Positions 1-8,066 of a stretch of DNA of 53,689 nt are shown here, in pieces. The first letter of the stretch is position 1, and each line of letters begins with the position of its first letter. Origin of the DNA: Lachnospiraceae bacterium AM48-27BH. Its GTDB lineage: Bacteria > Bacillota > Clostridia > Lachnospirales > Lachnospiraceae. The notes beneath the pieces are model-generated. The model ran no database searches and was not told where the DNA came from. It saw only the letters and a program-made list of their open reading frames with translations. A program made the position numbers and the translations under genes. Location of the stretch: NCBI GenBank assembly GCA_003478355.1, contig QUFC01000030.1, forward strand, positions 1 through 53,689. Reading direction: 5' to 3'.

Positions 1-17
1 ACTTCTTATAAAATATC

Positions 18-78
18 TTTTGAAAGAGTTTCTATTTCTTCACATTTTTGAAAGAGTTTCTATTTCTTCACATTTTTG
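18..78. repeat. 28-bp tandem duplication inside the tenA 3' end
   Basis: A 28-base unit is present about 2.2 times, with the second copy starting at 49 where the first starts at 21. It lies in the last codons of the tenA-like gene. Because 28 is not a multiple of three, the second copy is read in a shifted frame and meets TGA at once. With one copy the frame would continue Ser-Lys-Asp-Ile. This could be a recent slippage duplication or an assembly error; the sequence alone does not decide. Confidence 0.9.
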
Positions 79-630
79 CTTATTGGAATATTCTTCTAAT
101 TTTTCTTGTATGTAAAGATATGTTTTTTTATTAGCATAATTTTGTATCCATGTTTTATATGGATTCTGATGTAAAGATTTTTTATTAATCTCAATTAATT
201 TACATGCAAAATCATGATATGACCATGGACATGGCAGAATTGCAGCTAAAAATTCAATAACACCTTTACTTTCCGTTACATTACGCAAAGATGAAATATA
301 TGCATCATTATATAACCCTATTTTGGCTTTGTTGACTCTATCTTCGGAAATTTCAAATGCATTCAAATATTGTTCATGCACCTTAATTCCTTCAAAAGTC
401 TTTTTTTGTATTTCAATAAGATCATATAGAACATCTTTATGGTTTGTTTTACTAATTTCTAGTGACAAAATTTTAATATATTCTAACAGAAACTTGTAAT
501 CTTGAATTAAAAAAAATTCAAACTTTTCTCGACTTAATGTACCTCTTCCGATTTCTTGGACAAAAGGATGCTGATAACATGATTGCCATATCTTGTCTGA
601 AGTATTTCTTAAAATTTTTATATCTACCAT
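40..630 (-). CDS. tenA: TenA-family aminopyrimidine aminohydrolase / thiaminase II, C-terminus altered
   Basis: TenA proteins hydrolyse aminopyrimidines from degraded thiamine back to HMP in the cytoplasm. The 196-residue product has the family's N-terminal helix with HPFVQEIGRGTL (21-32), the ligand Asp in QDYKF (Asp44) and the catalytic Cys in ILPCPWSY (Cys134). I chose the ATG at 630 because AAGGAAG lies just upstream; an in-frame leucine-rich extension to 654 has no ribosome site. Two bases separate it from cytX, so the two are co-transcribed. The product is about 40 residues shorter than typical TenA and lacks the last helix with the second catalytic Glu. The stop comes from the 28-bp duplication at 18-78. 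Beyond it one extra T would restore Phe-Ile-Arg-Ser, a typical continuation, which would run off the window. The product as read may be inactive. Confidence 0.85.
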   Translation of the reverse strand: MVDIKILRNTSDKIWQSCYQHPFVQEIGRGTLSREKFEFFLIQDYKFLLEYIKILSLEISKTNHKDVLYDLIEIQKKTFEGIKVHEQYLNAFEISEDRVNKAKIGLYNDAYISSLRNVTESKGVIEFLAAILPCPWSYHDFACKLIEINKKSLHQNPYKTWIQNYANKKTYLYIQEKLEEYSNKQKCEEIETLSKM

Positions 631-632
631 AA

Positions 633-1832
633 CTACTTCCTTTCTATAGAGCATTTCACTCTGTTACAAATAAACTTTAATGTCATCACTATTAAAATTG
701 TCGGAAGTGTATTTCCAATAACAGTATTGTAGTTCATTAGCACTCTATAGATTGCAAAACCTATAATCCACATTCCAATATTTTCCACATCAAATTTCCT
801 ATCATTTTCTTTTTTATGCAAAACAAAATAATCCGTAAATAATACTGCAAATAGTGGAGCAAATATCGAGCCTATAAAATATAAGAACTCCTCGAACTTA
901 TTGCTTGGTACTAATACCGCTATTAAAGTGCCTACAATACATGTAATGGTTGCTACTTTTTTTACACCCCAGTTCTTATTAATACTTTCAGCACATATTC
1001 CAACAGAAAAGGTATCCAAATAAGTTGTTGTGACCGTAGAAAAAATAACAATAAATAGCCCCATTCCCCCCAGTCCCATTTTTATAATAATATTGGAAAT
1101 ATCAGATTCTTGAAATACAATTGACGCAAGCAAACCAATGCTAAACATTATCATACTACCCAAACTATAACTTAATACACTGATCACACTTCCTTTTACT
1201 GGCTTATTTACATTACATGTATAATCAGATATAAGTGGTAGCCATGATAAAACCATAGCGACATTCAATTCAACACCAATACCAAAGCTCTCCATACTAT
1301 CAGCTACAACCAAATCTTTCGGAACCAAAAAAATAAGCTTGCACCCCATAATAACAAAAAAAGCCAGAAATAAAGCACATACAATTCCATTTATAATAGT
1401 CAGTTTCCTTAGACCAACAAAAATCCAACAACATATAAATATTCCTATTACAACACACCAAATTCTCTCATTCCCATATCCGATCATATTTTCTGCTACC
1501 CCGTTTAAGGCCTTTGCACCATTTATAATCATTACAGATGTCCATCCAAATAGCTGAATTATATTAAATATGGAAAATATAGTAGTTCCTTTTTGTCCTA
1601 AAGATATTTTTACTATTTCTGGAGTAGTTTCTTGTTCTTTCGCCCCAATATAACCAGCTAAAAATAATATAGCTGCTCCAATACTATGTCCTAATATTAT
1701 AGCTGCTATACCTTTTATTATGCCTAATGATCCAATAAGCATACCAGTTACTATTTCTGCTATTGAAATAGCAGCACCAAACCATAATAGTCCCTGTCCC
1801 ACTATGGTGTGTCTAAAGTCTATTTCTTTCAT
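633..1832 (-). CDS. cytX: CytX-like hydroxymethylpyrimidine permease (NCS1 family)
   Basis: A 399-residue, strongly hydrophobic protein with about twelve predicted membrane segments. The N-terminal GQGLLWFGAAISIAE and the central SWLPLISDYT resemble the NCS1 cytosine/HMP transporters called CytX, which bring thiamine pyrimidine precursors into the cell. The start is the ATG at 1832, preceded by GGAG; an in-frame extension to 1856 lacks a ribosome site. It is the first gene of a pair with tenA and lies directly behind the thiaminase I gene. The likely job is uptake of the pyrimidine freed by thiaminase I, or of bacimethrin-type pyrimidines. Export of the antivitamin is a less likely alternative. 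No TPP riboswitch was found upstream. The substrate is inferred from family and context. Confidence 0.82.
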   Translation of the reverse strand: MKEIDFRHTIVGQGLLWFGAAISIAEIVTGMLIGSLGIIKGIAAIILGHSIGAAILFLAGYIGAKEQETTPEIVKISLGQKGTTIFSIFNIIQLFGWTSVMIINGAKALNGVAENMIGYGNERIWCVVIGIFICCWIFVGLRKLTIINGIVCALFLAFFVIMGCKLIFLVPKDLVVADSMESFGIGVELNVAMVLSWLPLISDYTCNVNKPVKGSVISVLSYSLGSMIMFSIGLLASIVFQESDISNIIIKMGLGGMGLFIVIFSTVTTTYLDTFSVGICAESINKNWGVKKVATITCIVGTLIAVLVPSNKFEEFLYFIGSIFAPLFAVLFTDYFVLHKKENDRKFDVENIGMWIIGFAIYRVLMNYNTVIGNTLPTILIVMTLKFICNRVKCSIERK

Positions 1833-1924
1833 ATTTAATCTCCATTCACTTATCATTTAATTACAAAGCAATTATAGAAAATATTTAACACCATCTCACT
1901 TGCTTCGCATTTCTCCTTGCATAA

Positions 1925-1956
1925 TTTGAGGAATGCCGAAAAAAGCATTCCCCAAA
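1925..1956 (-). terminator. Hairpin between thiaminase I and cytX
   Basis: A 12-bp stem (1925-1936 with 1945-1956) encloses an 8-base loop. One pair is G-U when read on the minus strand but an A-C mismatch on the plus strand, so it fits minus-strand RNA better. No clear U-run follows, so it may be a weak terminator or an mRNA processing element that sets the level of cytX-tenA. The rest of the 187-base gap shows nothing else. Confidence 0.5.
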
Positions 1957-2019
1957 TGAAGTTTATATTTTGGAATATTGTATTATAATTGATTGAATTT
2001 TACTACAAGTTTTAACTTT

Positions 2020-3189
2020 CTAATTCAAAAGCCCCGCCAAATTTTCCTTTGCTTCATTCATCCACTCTTCTGCTGAAACCCCTAATAAAAACAATTTGTT
2101 TTCTGGCTGATTTACAATTGAATAAAGCTCATTGTATATTGGATAGACATTTCCCATTGTTTGATAGACGCTTTTTCGAGCCGGAAGCAAATATTGCGGA
2201 TGAGGATTATTATTATCCGGGGAGACAGCTTTTACCATCGTTTCAGTGTTTCCTATCACGTTCGCAAGTTTAATTGCAGCATCCTTTTTTTCATTATCAA
2301 TCTTACTGTTAACACCTACCACGTCACCATAAAATACTGGAATATTATCTTCTTTGCAATAGGAAATAACTTTAAAATCTAGATTATTTGTGTAATCACC
2401 CATATTAGACATAGCTTCAGTATATCCTAAATATGCTCTTCCATAACCTTCTTTAAACCATTTAGCCCTAATATAAGCATCGTTGTCTTCAGGCCAATAT
2501 TCAACCTGTTCTTTCCCTCCCATTAGTTGCATATGTTTTAATCCTGATACTACTTCTTCATCAAACTCTGTTGGTGATGGTAATTGGTAATAATCTGTAT
2601 ATTGTTTGTTATGATCCATCAAACCATCTAAGTAAAGGCAAATTTTTCCTGTTCCACCAGACATATCAACTAATAATCCCTCATTTTTATTTGGAATTGT
2701 ACCAGTTGACTGTCTATCTCCCAACACCTGGTATAACTCATCAACAGTATCTACAATCGCCAATTCTTGATCCCCTTCTCTATAGTATAACAAATTTGTA
2801 CATATAATTTGAGGAACGGCATAGATATCGTTATTACGTGTACATCCGTTTAACGCAAAATCTAATATATCTTCACTGTCTTCAATGCTATTTTTTTCAA
2901 GAGGTAATAAATACCCTTTTTCGATATAATCATTAAGATATATTGCGTCAAATACAAATACGTCAACATTTTCGGTCGGTTCTTCTTCGTAGCAGTCCCA
3001 ATTCACAAAATTTAACGTTACATTCGGTTCTGCCTTTTCCCAACTTTCCTGAACGGCCTTCTCAAATCTTTCTGTATCTGGAACATATCCATATAATGCA
3101 ACATTTAGAGTGGTATTAGTCTCATCCGGCTGAGCTGCATATACATTAGTGCTTCCCATGCCAAACATCATTAATAAACTCAGCATCAA
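2020..3189 (-). CDS. Secreted thiaminase I (thiamine pyridinylase), start frameshifted
   Basis: Thiaminase I cleaves thiamine by swapping its thiazole for a nucleophile, and is secreted. The fold is that of a periplasmic binding protein. The sequence follows the Paenibacillus and Clostridium enzymes along its length: VALYGYVPDTERF near the N-terminus, the active-site Cys in PQIICTNLLYYR, then GYTEAMSNMGDY, FYGDVVGVNSK and PQYLLPAR. The best start is the ATG at 3209, which shares an ATGA with the preceding methyltransferase stop and has GTGAGG upstream, but it runs into TAG after four codons. One extra A in the A6 run at 3198-3203 restores a signal peptide starting MKKKIGILMLSLL, giving 396 residues. 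As sequenced only TTG at 3189 can open the frame, leaving a shortened signal peptide. It corresponds to bcmE of the C. botulinum bacimethrin cluster. Confidence 0.93.
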   Translation of the reverse strand: MMLSLLMMFGMGSTNVYAAQPDETNTTLNVALYGYVPDTERFEKAVQESWEKAEPNVTLNFVNWDCYEEEPTENVDVFVFDAIYLNDYIEKGYLLPLEKNSIEDSEDILDFALNGCTRNNDIYAVPQIICTNLLYYREGDQELAIVDTVDELYQVLGDRQSTGTIPNKNEGLLVDMSGGTGKICLYLDGLMDHNKQYTDYYQLPSPTEFDEEVVSGLKHMQLMGGKEQVEYWPEDNDAYIRAKWFKEGYGRAYLGYTEAMSNMGDYTNNLDFKVISYCKEDNIPVFYGDVVGVNSKIDNEKKDAAIKLANVIGNTETMVKAVSPDNNNPHPQYLLPARKSVYQTMGNVYPIYNELYSIVNQPENKLFLLGVSAEEWMNEAKENLAGLLN

Positions 3190-3205
3190 AATCCCTATTT
3201 TTTCT

Positions 3206-3981
3206 TCATAAGCTTACCTCACTTTCTTTTGTGGCAACAATAATTATGAATGGGGCTTTATCCCATTCTTTTCCCCAATTGTAATCCTTATATTGGGAGA
3301 TACATTTTTCAAAGATAGCAGATGGAAGATTTTGGACAGTATACTCATGTGTAATCTGAACCTGTAAGTTTGCATTTTTAATCCAATCCATATAACAACT
3401 CTTACTCCAATACCAATCGTGCAAAACCAGATTCGGATGTCCTTGTATTTTTAAACTCTGTGTTTTATTTTCACCGATTTCATAGTTTTTATCTTCTTTT
3501 CCATTGGTAAAAGTCGAAAATGCTACACCTGCCGCTTCCGGATGACTATCCAGAACTATTAATTTTCCCCCCTTTCTTAAAACTCTTTCAAACTCTTTGA
3601 AAATAAATTGTATTTTATCGTAATCAGAATTATTTATAAATACAAAACATGTTATAATACAATCAATAGAATCTGATTCTATAAAAGACAAATCATTATT
3701 CTCTACTAATTGATATTGAATATTTGATAAACCTCTATATTTTTTGCAATAGACAACATATTCTCTGACTGATCCACTGCAATAATCCTATAATTTTCGT
3801 TTGATGATGCTAATTTTGCGCAAACCTTACCAGGTCCACATCCAAAATCAAGAATTTTTGTAATTGTTTTATCATTTCTTACCATATCAAGGATAACTTC
3901 ATATCCCAATATATTTTCCAGCATATCATTATACTGATTAAACGCTTCTGATACTTCCTGCTCCTTCCAAGACGTTCCCAT
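3206..3981 (-). pseudogene. SAM-dependent methyltransferase (bacimethrin O-methylation candidate), one frameshift
   Basis: A class I methyltransferase in two frames. The first part (3981 to about 3745) has the SAM motif ILDFGCGPGKVCAKLA and the acidic IIAVDQSENML strand. The second (to 3206) has the post-I region SIDCIITCFVFIN and RVLRKGGKLIVLD. One additional A in the A6 run at 3740-3745 joins them through AKKYRGLSNIQYQLVEND, giving about 258 residues; the span is one base short of a multiple of three. It lies between the CMP hydroxymethylase homologue (5-base gap) and thiaminase I (ATGA overlap). In the known bacimethrin pathway a methyltransferase places the 2-methoxy group on hydroxymethylcytosine, and that is the inferred role. 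If the frameshift is real, antivitamin synthesis would be blocked at this step. Confidence 0.85.
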
Positions 3982-3986
3982 ATTCC

Positions 3987-4973
3987 TTACTCCTTTCTAT
4001 CAAAAAACTTATCCCATTTGTTTTTGACAAAATATTGATATATTGGCAGCAAATTTTCAAATGCCTCTTTATCAATATGATTTTTTCTTTTTATATCTGC
4101 AAAAAGACCTAAAAGCAGAATTACTTGCTTCCAATATTCTGCAATATTAAGGTTTAAAACATCATCTACTTTAAACTCTTCTTCATGAGTTCTATACAGT
4201 TTTTCATATTTGTAGACTTCTTTTAAATCATCCCAATTATTCTTTTTAGGCATACACGGAAATGAAAAGAGTTCCTTTTCTTTTGTTGTATCGCTTAAAA
4301 CCTTCTCAACCATTTTATTATCTGGCTCATATATATGTGTCGTTGCTACATTATGGCAGTAACTACCTACTTCTAACCCCATTTGAGTCGCAAGCATTTC
4401 TTGAATGAAAGTAAAAGAGAATACATCACTCAATATTCCTCTATAAGCATCATTAGCCCTCATAAATGTGGACATAAATAACTTACTGTTTCTTATGAAG
4501 AACTGTAGACCAATAGTGCAAGAAACATCTATATTTTCCAAAGTCAGAATTTCATTCGGATCAAAAATACCAATAAAACCTCTTTTACTATCTCTATCTT
4601 CTTTAAAAACATCTAGCAAACGATTCCATTGATTAATCTTTTTATCTCCGTATTGAAATATTTTTTTACCGTATGCTGTTCCTGTTAAACATTTACCATC
4701 CATAGAATATTTCCGCATATTAGATGCATAATATTCTATGAAATCTAAATCATTTTTACCAGACAGATACCATAATGCTTCCGCAAAATTAAATACAATG
4801 TTTGTTTTTCTAGATGGCAAATAACATACCCTTTCTATTGGATTCTCTATAACAAAGGATAAATTCAATACTTCTTTACTCTTGTTTCCTCTTGGCTCAT
4901 TGATAAATTCGGGAGTTAAATATACATTTTTCATATTATGTAAATATGCTTCTTGAAAATTTTCAAACTTCAT
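3987..4973 (-). CDS. CMP 5-hydroxymethylase, thymidylate-synthase fold (MilA/BcmA type)
   Basis: Thymidylate-synthase relatives that act on cytidylate transfer a hydroxymethyl from methylene-tetrahydrofolate to C5. This 328-residue protein has the catalytic Cys152 (DVSCTIGLQFFI), the phosphate-binding Arg172 and Asp175 (RANDAYRG) and the ribose-binding His-x-Tyr (THIYEPD, 213-215). The decisive residue is Asp183 in GILSDVFSF: counting eight from Asp175 it sits where thymidylate synthase has the Asn that reads uracil, and T4 dCMP hydroxymethylase has Asp there. This marks a cytosine substrate. It starts at ATG 4973, follows the N-glycosidase gene by 18 bases and precedes the methyltransferase by 5. 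The role is the first step of bacimethrin synthesis, CMP to hydroxymethyl-CMP. CMP rather than dCMP is inferred from the cluster. Confidence 0.9.
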   Translation of the reverse strand: MKFENFQEAYLHNMKNVYLTPEFINEPRGNKSKEVLNLSFVIENPIERVCYLPSRKTNIVFNFAEALWYLSGKNDLDFIEYYASNMRKYSMDGKCLTGTAYGKKIFQYGDKKINQWNRLLDVFKEDRDSKRGFIGIFDPNEILTLENIDVSCTIGLQFFIRNSKLFMSTFMRANDAYRGILSDVFSFTFIQEMLATQMGLEVGSYCHNVATTHIYEPDNKMVEKVLSDTTKEKELFSFPCMPKKNNWDDLKEVYKYEKLYRTHEEEFKVDDVLNLNIAEYWKQVILLLGLFADIKRKNHIDKEAFENLLPIYQYFVKNKWDKFFDRKE

Positions 4974-4991
4974 AGCTTAACCCTTTCGTCC

Positions 4992-5429
4992 TTATAACAT
5001 CTTATCTAATTTATCATAATACTCCTCTATACTATGATAAATAATGTAAGTAACATCTGTAACTTTATGTAGACCTCGAATTAAATAAGCATACTTTTCT
5101 TCGTCATCTGCAAGCAGGAAAATTATTTTTTTGTTAAATGCAGATGCCCAGCCGATCTCAATATGAGTACCTGGTGATGCTGGTATTCCTGGAAAAGCAA
5201 TAAAAATATCACATTTTTCTATCTCGTCATAATCAATCTTTGTACACTGCTCAGGGGACATAAATTCCTGTCCCCATGCCTCACGCTTATGAGCATTATG
5301 GACTGAATATCCTTTTTTTTCCAGAAACTCAATGAGATTTACTATTTCATTCTTTTTTTCTTCATCCATACTCATTGTTTTAGAATTCACAAGGCTTTTA
5401 AATGGAGCGGCTAAAAATACTTTTTTCAT
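4992..5429 (-). CDS. Hydroxymethyl-CMP N-glycosidase, nucleoside deoxyribosyltransferase-like (MilB/BcmB type)
   Basis: A 145-residue member of the nucleoside 2-deoxyribosyltransferase superfamily. The N-terminal VFLAAPF strand and the catalytic block PGIPASPGTHIEIGWA with Glu91 as the likely nucleophile are clear. Relatives MilB and BcmB hydrolyse (hydroxymethyl)CMP to the free base and ribose 5-phosphate. Placement directly before the hydroxymethylase homologue fits release of 5-hydroxymethylcytosine for later O-methylation. Its start ATG at 5429 shares ATGA with the NUDIX stop, a sign of translational coupling. A transferase acting on deoxynucleosides is the alternative, but the pairing with a MilA-like enzyme makes the glycosidase reading much more likely. 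Confidence 0.87.
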   Translation of the reverse strand: MKKVFLAAPFKSLVNSKTMSMDEEKKNEIVNLIEFLEKKGYSVHNAHKREAWGQEFMSPEQCTKIDYDEIEKCDIFIAFPGIPASPGTHIEIGWASAFNKKIIFLLADDEEKYAYLIRGLHKVTDVTYIIYHSIEEYYDKLDKML

Positions 5430-5926
5430 TTTATTTCCTCCTTAAAAAAATTAACATCAACATAATCTAATAGTGGATGTAAATATCCATATTGATTTAA
5501 CAATAATATTTCTTTCATATCCATCCATTTTACGTCTATAACTTCCGTTTTATTCGGAGATAACTCGTGTAATCCAAATTCACCATATACAATCCATACA
5601 TCATAAAAGTCCTTTTGTTCTTTTCTTTTTTTACTAATAAGCTTTTTACCAGTTAAAGAACTAATATCAATTCCCAACTCTTCATATACTTCTCTACATG
5701 CGGCTTCCCACGTATTTTCACCTGCCTGTACGGAACCACCTGTACATTCCCAACAATAAGCATACTGTTTTTCTGGACTTCGCTTTGACATCAAGTATTG
5801 TTCTTTTTTATTCTTTATCCAAACACTAACTGTTTTATGGTATAGTCCTTCCGGTATCTCAGAATTAGCTTCTATAATTTTTCCTGTTTCATTTCCAACT
5901 GAATCATACAACTGCCAAAGTTCCAA
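5426..5926 (-). CDS. NUDIX hydrolase
   Basis: A 166-residue NUDIX protein. The box GX5EX7REUXEEXGU is intact, from GGSVQAGENTW to REVYEELGI. The N-terminus reads MELWQLYDSVGNETG from TTG at 5926, preceded by GAAAGGA; a longer frame from 5959 overlaps the HAD gene and lacks a ribosome site. NUDIX enzymes cleave nucleoside or thiamine diphosphates linked to a leaving group. Some family members are known to remove damaged or toxic thiamine diphosphate analogues. In this operon an attractive role is producer self-protection by hydrolysing methoxythiamine diphosphate; ordinary nucleotide clean-up is the alternative. The specificity is inference only. It overlaps the glycosidase gene by four bases. 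Confidence 0.88.
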   Translation of the reverse strand: MELWQLYDSVGNETGKIIEANSEIPEGLYHKTVSVWIKNKKEQYLMSKRSPEKQYAYCWECTGGSVQAGENTWEAACREVYEELGIDISSLTGKKLISKKRKEQKDFYDVWIVYGEFGLHELSPNKTEVIDVKWMDMKEILLLNQYGYLHPLLDYVDVNFFKEEIK

Positions 5927-5939
5927 TGTGATTTTCCTT

Positions 5940-6587
5940 TCATAATAGATTCCAAACATTTTCCCAAGATTCTATATATCCATCAGCTACCTTTATTATT
6001 TCTGTTTTATCCGAAGCATAATACTTATCATATACACCGACTACTTTCATCCCAAGTTTTTTCGCAGTAACTAAAGCACTTAACGAATCATCAAAAAAAA
6101 GGGTTCTTGATAAAGGCACTTTTAATTCATCAGATATCTTTTCAAAAATATCCGGAAAATTTTTTCCTCGTCCTATTTCATCTGTTGAACGTATAACATC
6201 AAACATATCATATATTCCATTAGATATTAAACAGCTATCGCATAATATTCTAGGCAAGCTTGTCGCTATAGCTAACTTTTTTCCTTCCTCCTTCAAATAC
6301 TGTAAATATGGAAGGCAGTATTTTTTGAGCTTAATATTATGCTTGTATTCAATCAGTGCAAGTCTATTCCATTCAGAAATAACCTCTTGAGATGTCTCAC
6401 TTAACATGAATAATCTTATAGTATATTCTGCTGCTTCTTGAAAACTTTTTGAACACAATTCTTGTATATAAGTAACTGGAATATCCTTTCCCTTTTTAGA
6501 TAAAAAATCTTTACTTATATCTTCCCATACCCATAAAGAATCTAATATCGTACCATCTAAATCGAATATAGCCGCATCACAATTCAT
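5940..6587 (-). CDS. HAD-superfamily phosphatase (beta-phosphoglucomutase-like)
   Basis: A 215-residue HAD hydrolase with all four motifs: DLDGT near the N-terminus with the nucleophilic Asp, the Ser/Thr motif in IATSLP, the Lys in GRGKNFPDIF, and FFDDSLSA for Mg binding. A helical cap lies between motifs I and II, as in phosphoglucomutase-like phosphatases. The start is the ATG at 6587 with GGGGGA upstream; it overlaps the thiE end by 11 bases. In this operon it may remove phosphate from a pyrimidine or thiamine phosphate so that the product can leave the cell, for example methoxy-HMP phosphate to bacimethrin. This is inferred from position; sugar phosphates cannot be excluded. Confidence 0.85.
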   Translation of the reverse strand: MNCDAAIFDLDGTILDSLWVWEDISKDFLSKKGKDIPVTYIQELCSKSFQEAAEYTIRLFMLSETSQEVISEWNRLALIEYKHNIKLKKYCLPYLQYLKEEGKKLAIATSLPRILCDSCLISNGIYDMFDVIRSTDEIGRGKNFPDIFEKISDELKVPLSRTLFFDDSLSALVTAKKLGMKVVGVYDKYYASDKTEIIKVADGYIESWENVWNLL

Positions 6588-7218
6588 TATAAATTCCCCC
6601 AACTATCAAAACCTCCCTTAATTGTTTGGAAGCTTGTACAATATTATCTTGTCCAAGAATCGCCGAAACAACAGCAATGCCGTCAATATTAGTATCCAGC
6701 AAATCACTCAAATTGTGGATATTAATACCACCTATAGCAACAACTGGAATATCTACACTTTTTTTAATATCTTTTAACATCTTCTTTGAAACATTCGAAG
6801 CATCTAACTTGGTTGTCGTGCTAAATACAGCTCCTACGCCAAGATAATCTGCACCTTCTTTTTGAGCTCTTATTGCTTCATTTATGTCTGTAACCGAAAC
6901 ACCTAATATCATATCCTTATTTATAATTTTTCTAACTACTTCGGCAGGCAAGTCACTTTGTCCAACATGAACCCCCGCAGCCTCAACAGCAAGAGCCACA
7001 TCAATACGATCGTTTATTATTAACGGAATTTTGAACTTATCTGTTACTTCTTTGATTTTTCTCGCTAAATTGTAAAATTCCAAATCAGATATATTTTTAT
7101 CCCTTAATTGAATCGCAGTACATCCTCCTATGATAGCCTGTTCCACTGACTTTTCTAAAGAATGCCTTTCCGTTCTTGATACATCTGCCACCAAATACAA
7201 ACTATAGTTCATTCTCAT
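6577..7218 (-). CDS. thiE: Thiamine phosphate synthase ThiE
   Basis: Joins HMP diphosphate to hydroxyethylthiazole phosphate to give thiamine phosphate. The TIM-barrel signatures are all present: AIQLRDK, IINDRIDVALAVEAAGVHVGQSD, the flexible loop GVGAVFSTTTK and the phosphate-binding AIGGI near the C-terminus. The start is ATG at 7218 (MRMNYSLYLV), just after AGGA; ATG at 7212 is possible. The gene overlaps thiD by 17 bases. Beside bacimethrin genes it could also join the 2-methoxy pyrimidine, since ThiE enzymes are known to accept that analogue, giving methoxythiamine phosphate. Whether this copy is meant for normal thiamine salvage or for the antivitamin cannot be told from sequence. Confidence 0.95.
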   Translation of the reverse strand: MRMNYSLYLVADVSRTERHSLEKSVEQAIIGGCTAIQLRDKNISDLEFYNLARKIKEVTDKFKIPLIINDRIDVALAVEAAGVHVGQSDLPAEVVRKIINKDMILGVSVTDINEAIRAQKEGADYLGVGAVFSTTTKLDASNVSKKMLKDIKKSVDIPVVAIGGINIHNLSDLLDTNIDGIAVVSAILGQDNIVQASKQLREVLIVGGIYNEL

Positions 7219-8014
7219 ATATTCCTGCCCTTCTATATAAATCATAGAAATGATTTGTCGGTCCATTACCTTTTCCTAATTCTAAAGAATGTTGTATAGC
7301 ACCCGTTATGTATTTTTTTGCTTCATTAACAGCTTCTCTTGTACTAAAGCCTTTGGCAAGTAAAGCTGTAATTGCTGAAGAAAAAGTGCATCCCGTACCA
7401 TGTGTATTCTTTGTATCAATTCTTTTTGTGTCAAAATAGCTAAGTTCTTTTCCATCATACAGAACATCTATAGCACTTCCCATGTGATGACCGCCTTTAA
7501 TCACAACCGCTTTGCATCCCATATCATATATTCTTTTTGCAGCATCTTCCATTTCCTTAATTGATTGTATATTTGAATTTATTATTTTCTCAGCTTCCGG
7601 AATATTTGGTGTAATGATATCTGCTATTGGGATAATCGTATTAACTAAGGTATCTATTGAACTAGGATCCATAAGAGGACACCCATTTTTAGCATACATT
7701 ACTGGATCAACAACAATATGCAAAGGTTTGTAGTGTTTCATTTGTTCCGCTACTGTTTTCATACACTGTGGATTTGAAAGCATGCCTATTTTTACCGCAT
7801 CAACTCCTATATCTTCAAATACTGCTTCTATTTGTTTTTTTATCATATCTTCGCTAATGTCCTGTACATCTATCACTTTTTCAGTATTTTCTGCAACAAC
7901 TGATACAATTACGCTCATCCCAAAAACCCCATGTGCTGAAAAAGTTTTTAAGTCTGCTTGTATTCCTGCCCCACCACTACAGTCAGATCCTGCAATACTT
8001 AATGCTCTTTTCAT
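7202..8014 (-). CDS. thiD: Hydroxymethylpyrimidine / phosphomethylpyrimidine kinase ThiD
   Basis: Phosphorylates HMP twice to HMP diphosphate, the ThiE substrate. The 270-residue ribokinase-fold protein begins MKRALSIAGSDCSGGAGIQADLKT with the substrate-binding Gln, and has the anion-hole motif NTHGTGCTFSSAITA with the catalytic Cys. The start at 8014 is set by GAGAGGAG eight bases upstream. It is the first gene of the minus-strand operon and overlaps thiE. No TPP riboswitch motif (CTGAGA or the 3' consensus) was found in the 300 bases before it, which is unusual for a clostridial thiamine operon and suggests that the operon is not shut off by thiamine. Confidence 0.96.
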   Translation of the reverse strand: MKRALSIAGSDCSGGAGIQADLKTFSAHGVFGMSVIVSVVAENTEKVIDVQDISEDMIKKQIEAVFEDIGVDAVKIGMLSNPQCMKTVAEQMKHYKPLHIVVDPVMYAKNGCPLMDPSSIDTLVNTIIPIADIITPNIPEAEKIINSNIQSIKEMEDAAKRIYDMGCKAVVIKGGHHMGSAIDVLYDGKELSYFDTKRIDTKNTHGTGCTFSSAITALLAKGFSTREAVNEAKKYITGAIQHSLELGKGNGPTNHFYDLYRRAGIYENEL

Positions 8015-8066
8015 TTCGCTTCTCCTCTCGTATTTTCTAAATTTATGTATTAAAATGTTAACAATG

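Noticed and set aside
1857..2019. Possible TPP riboswitch before cytX
   Set aside because: The gap holds only a 12-bp hairpin; the conserved aptamer words are missing.
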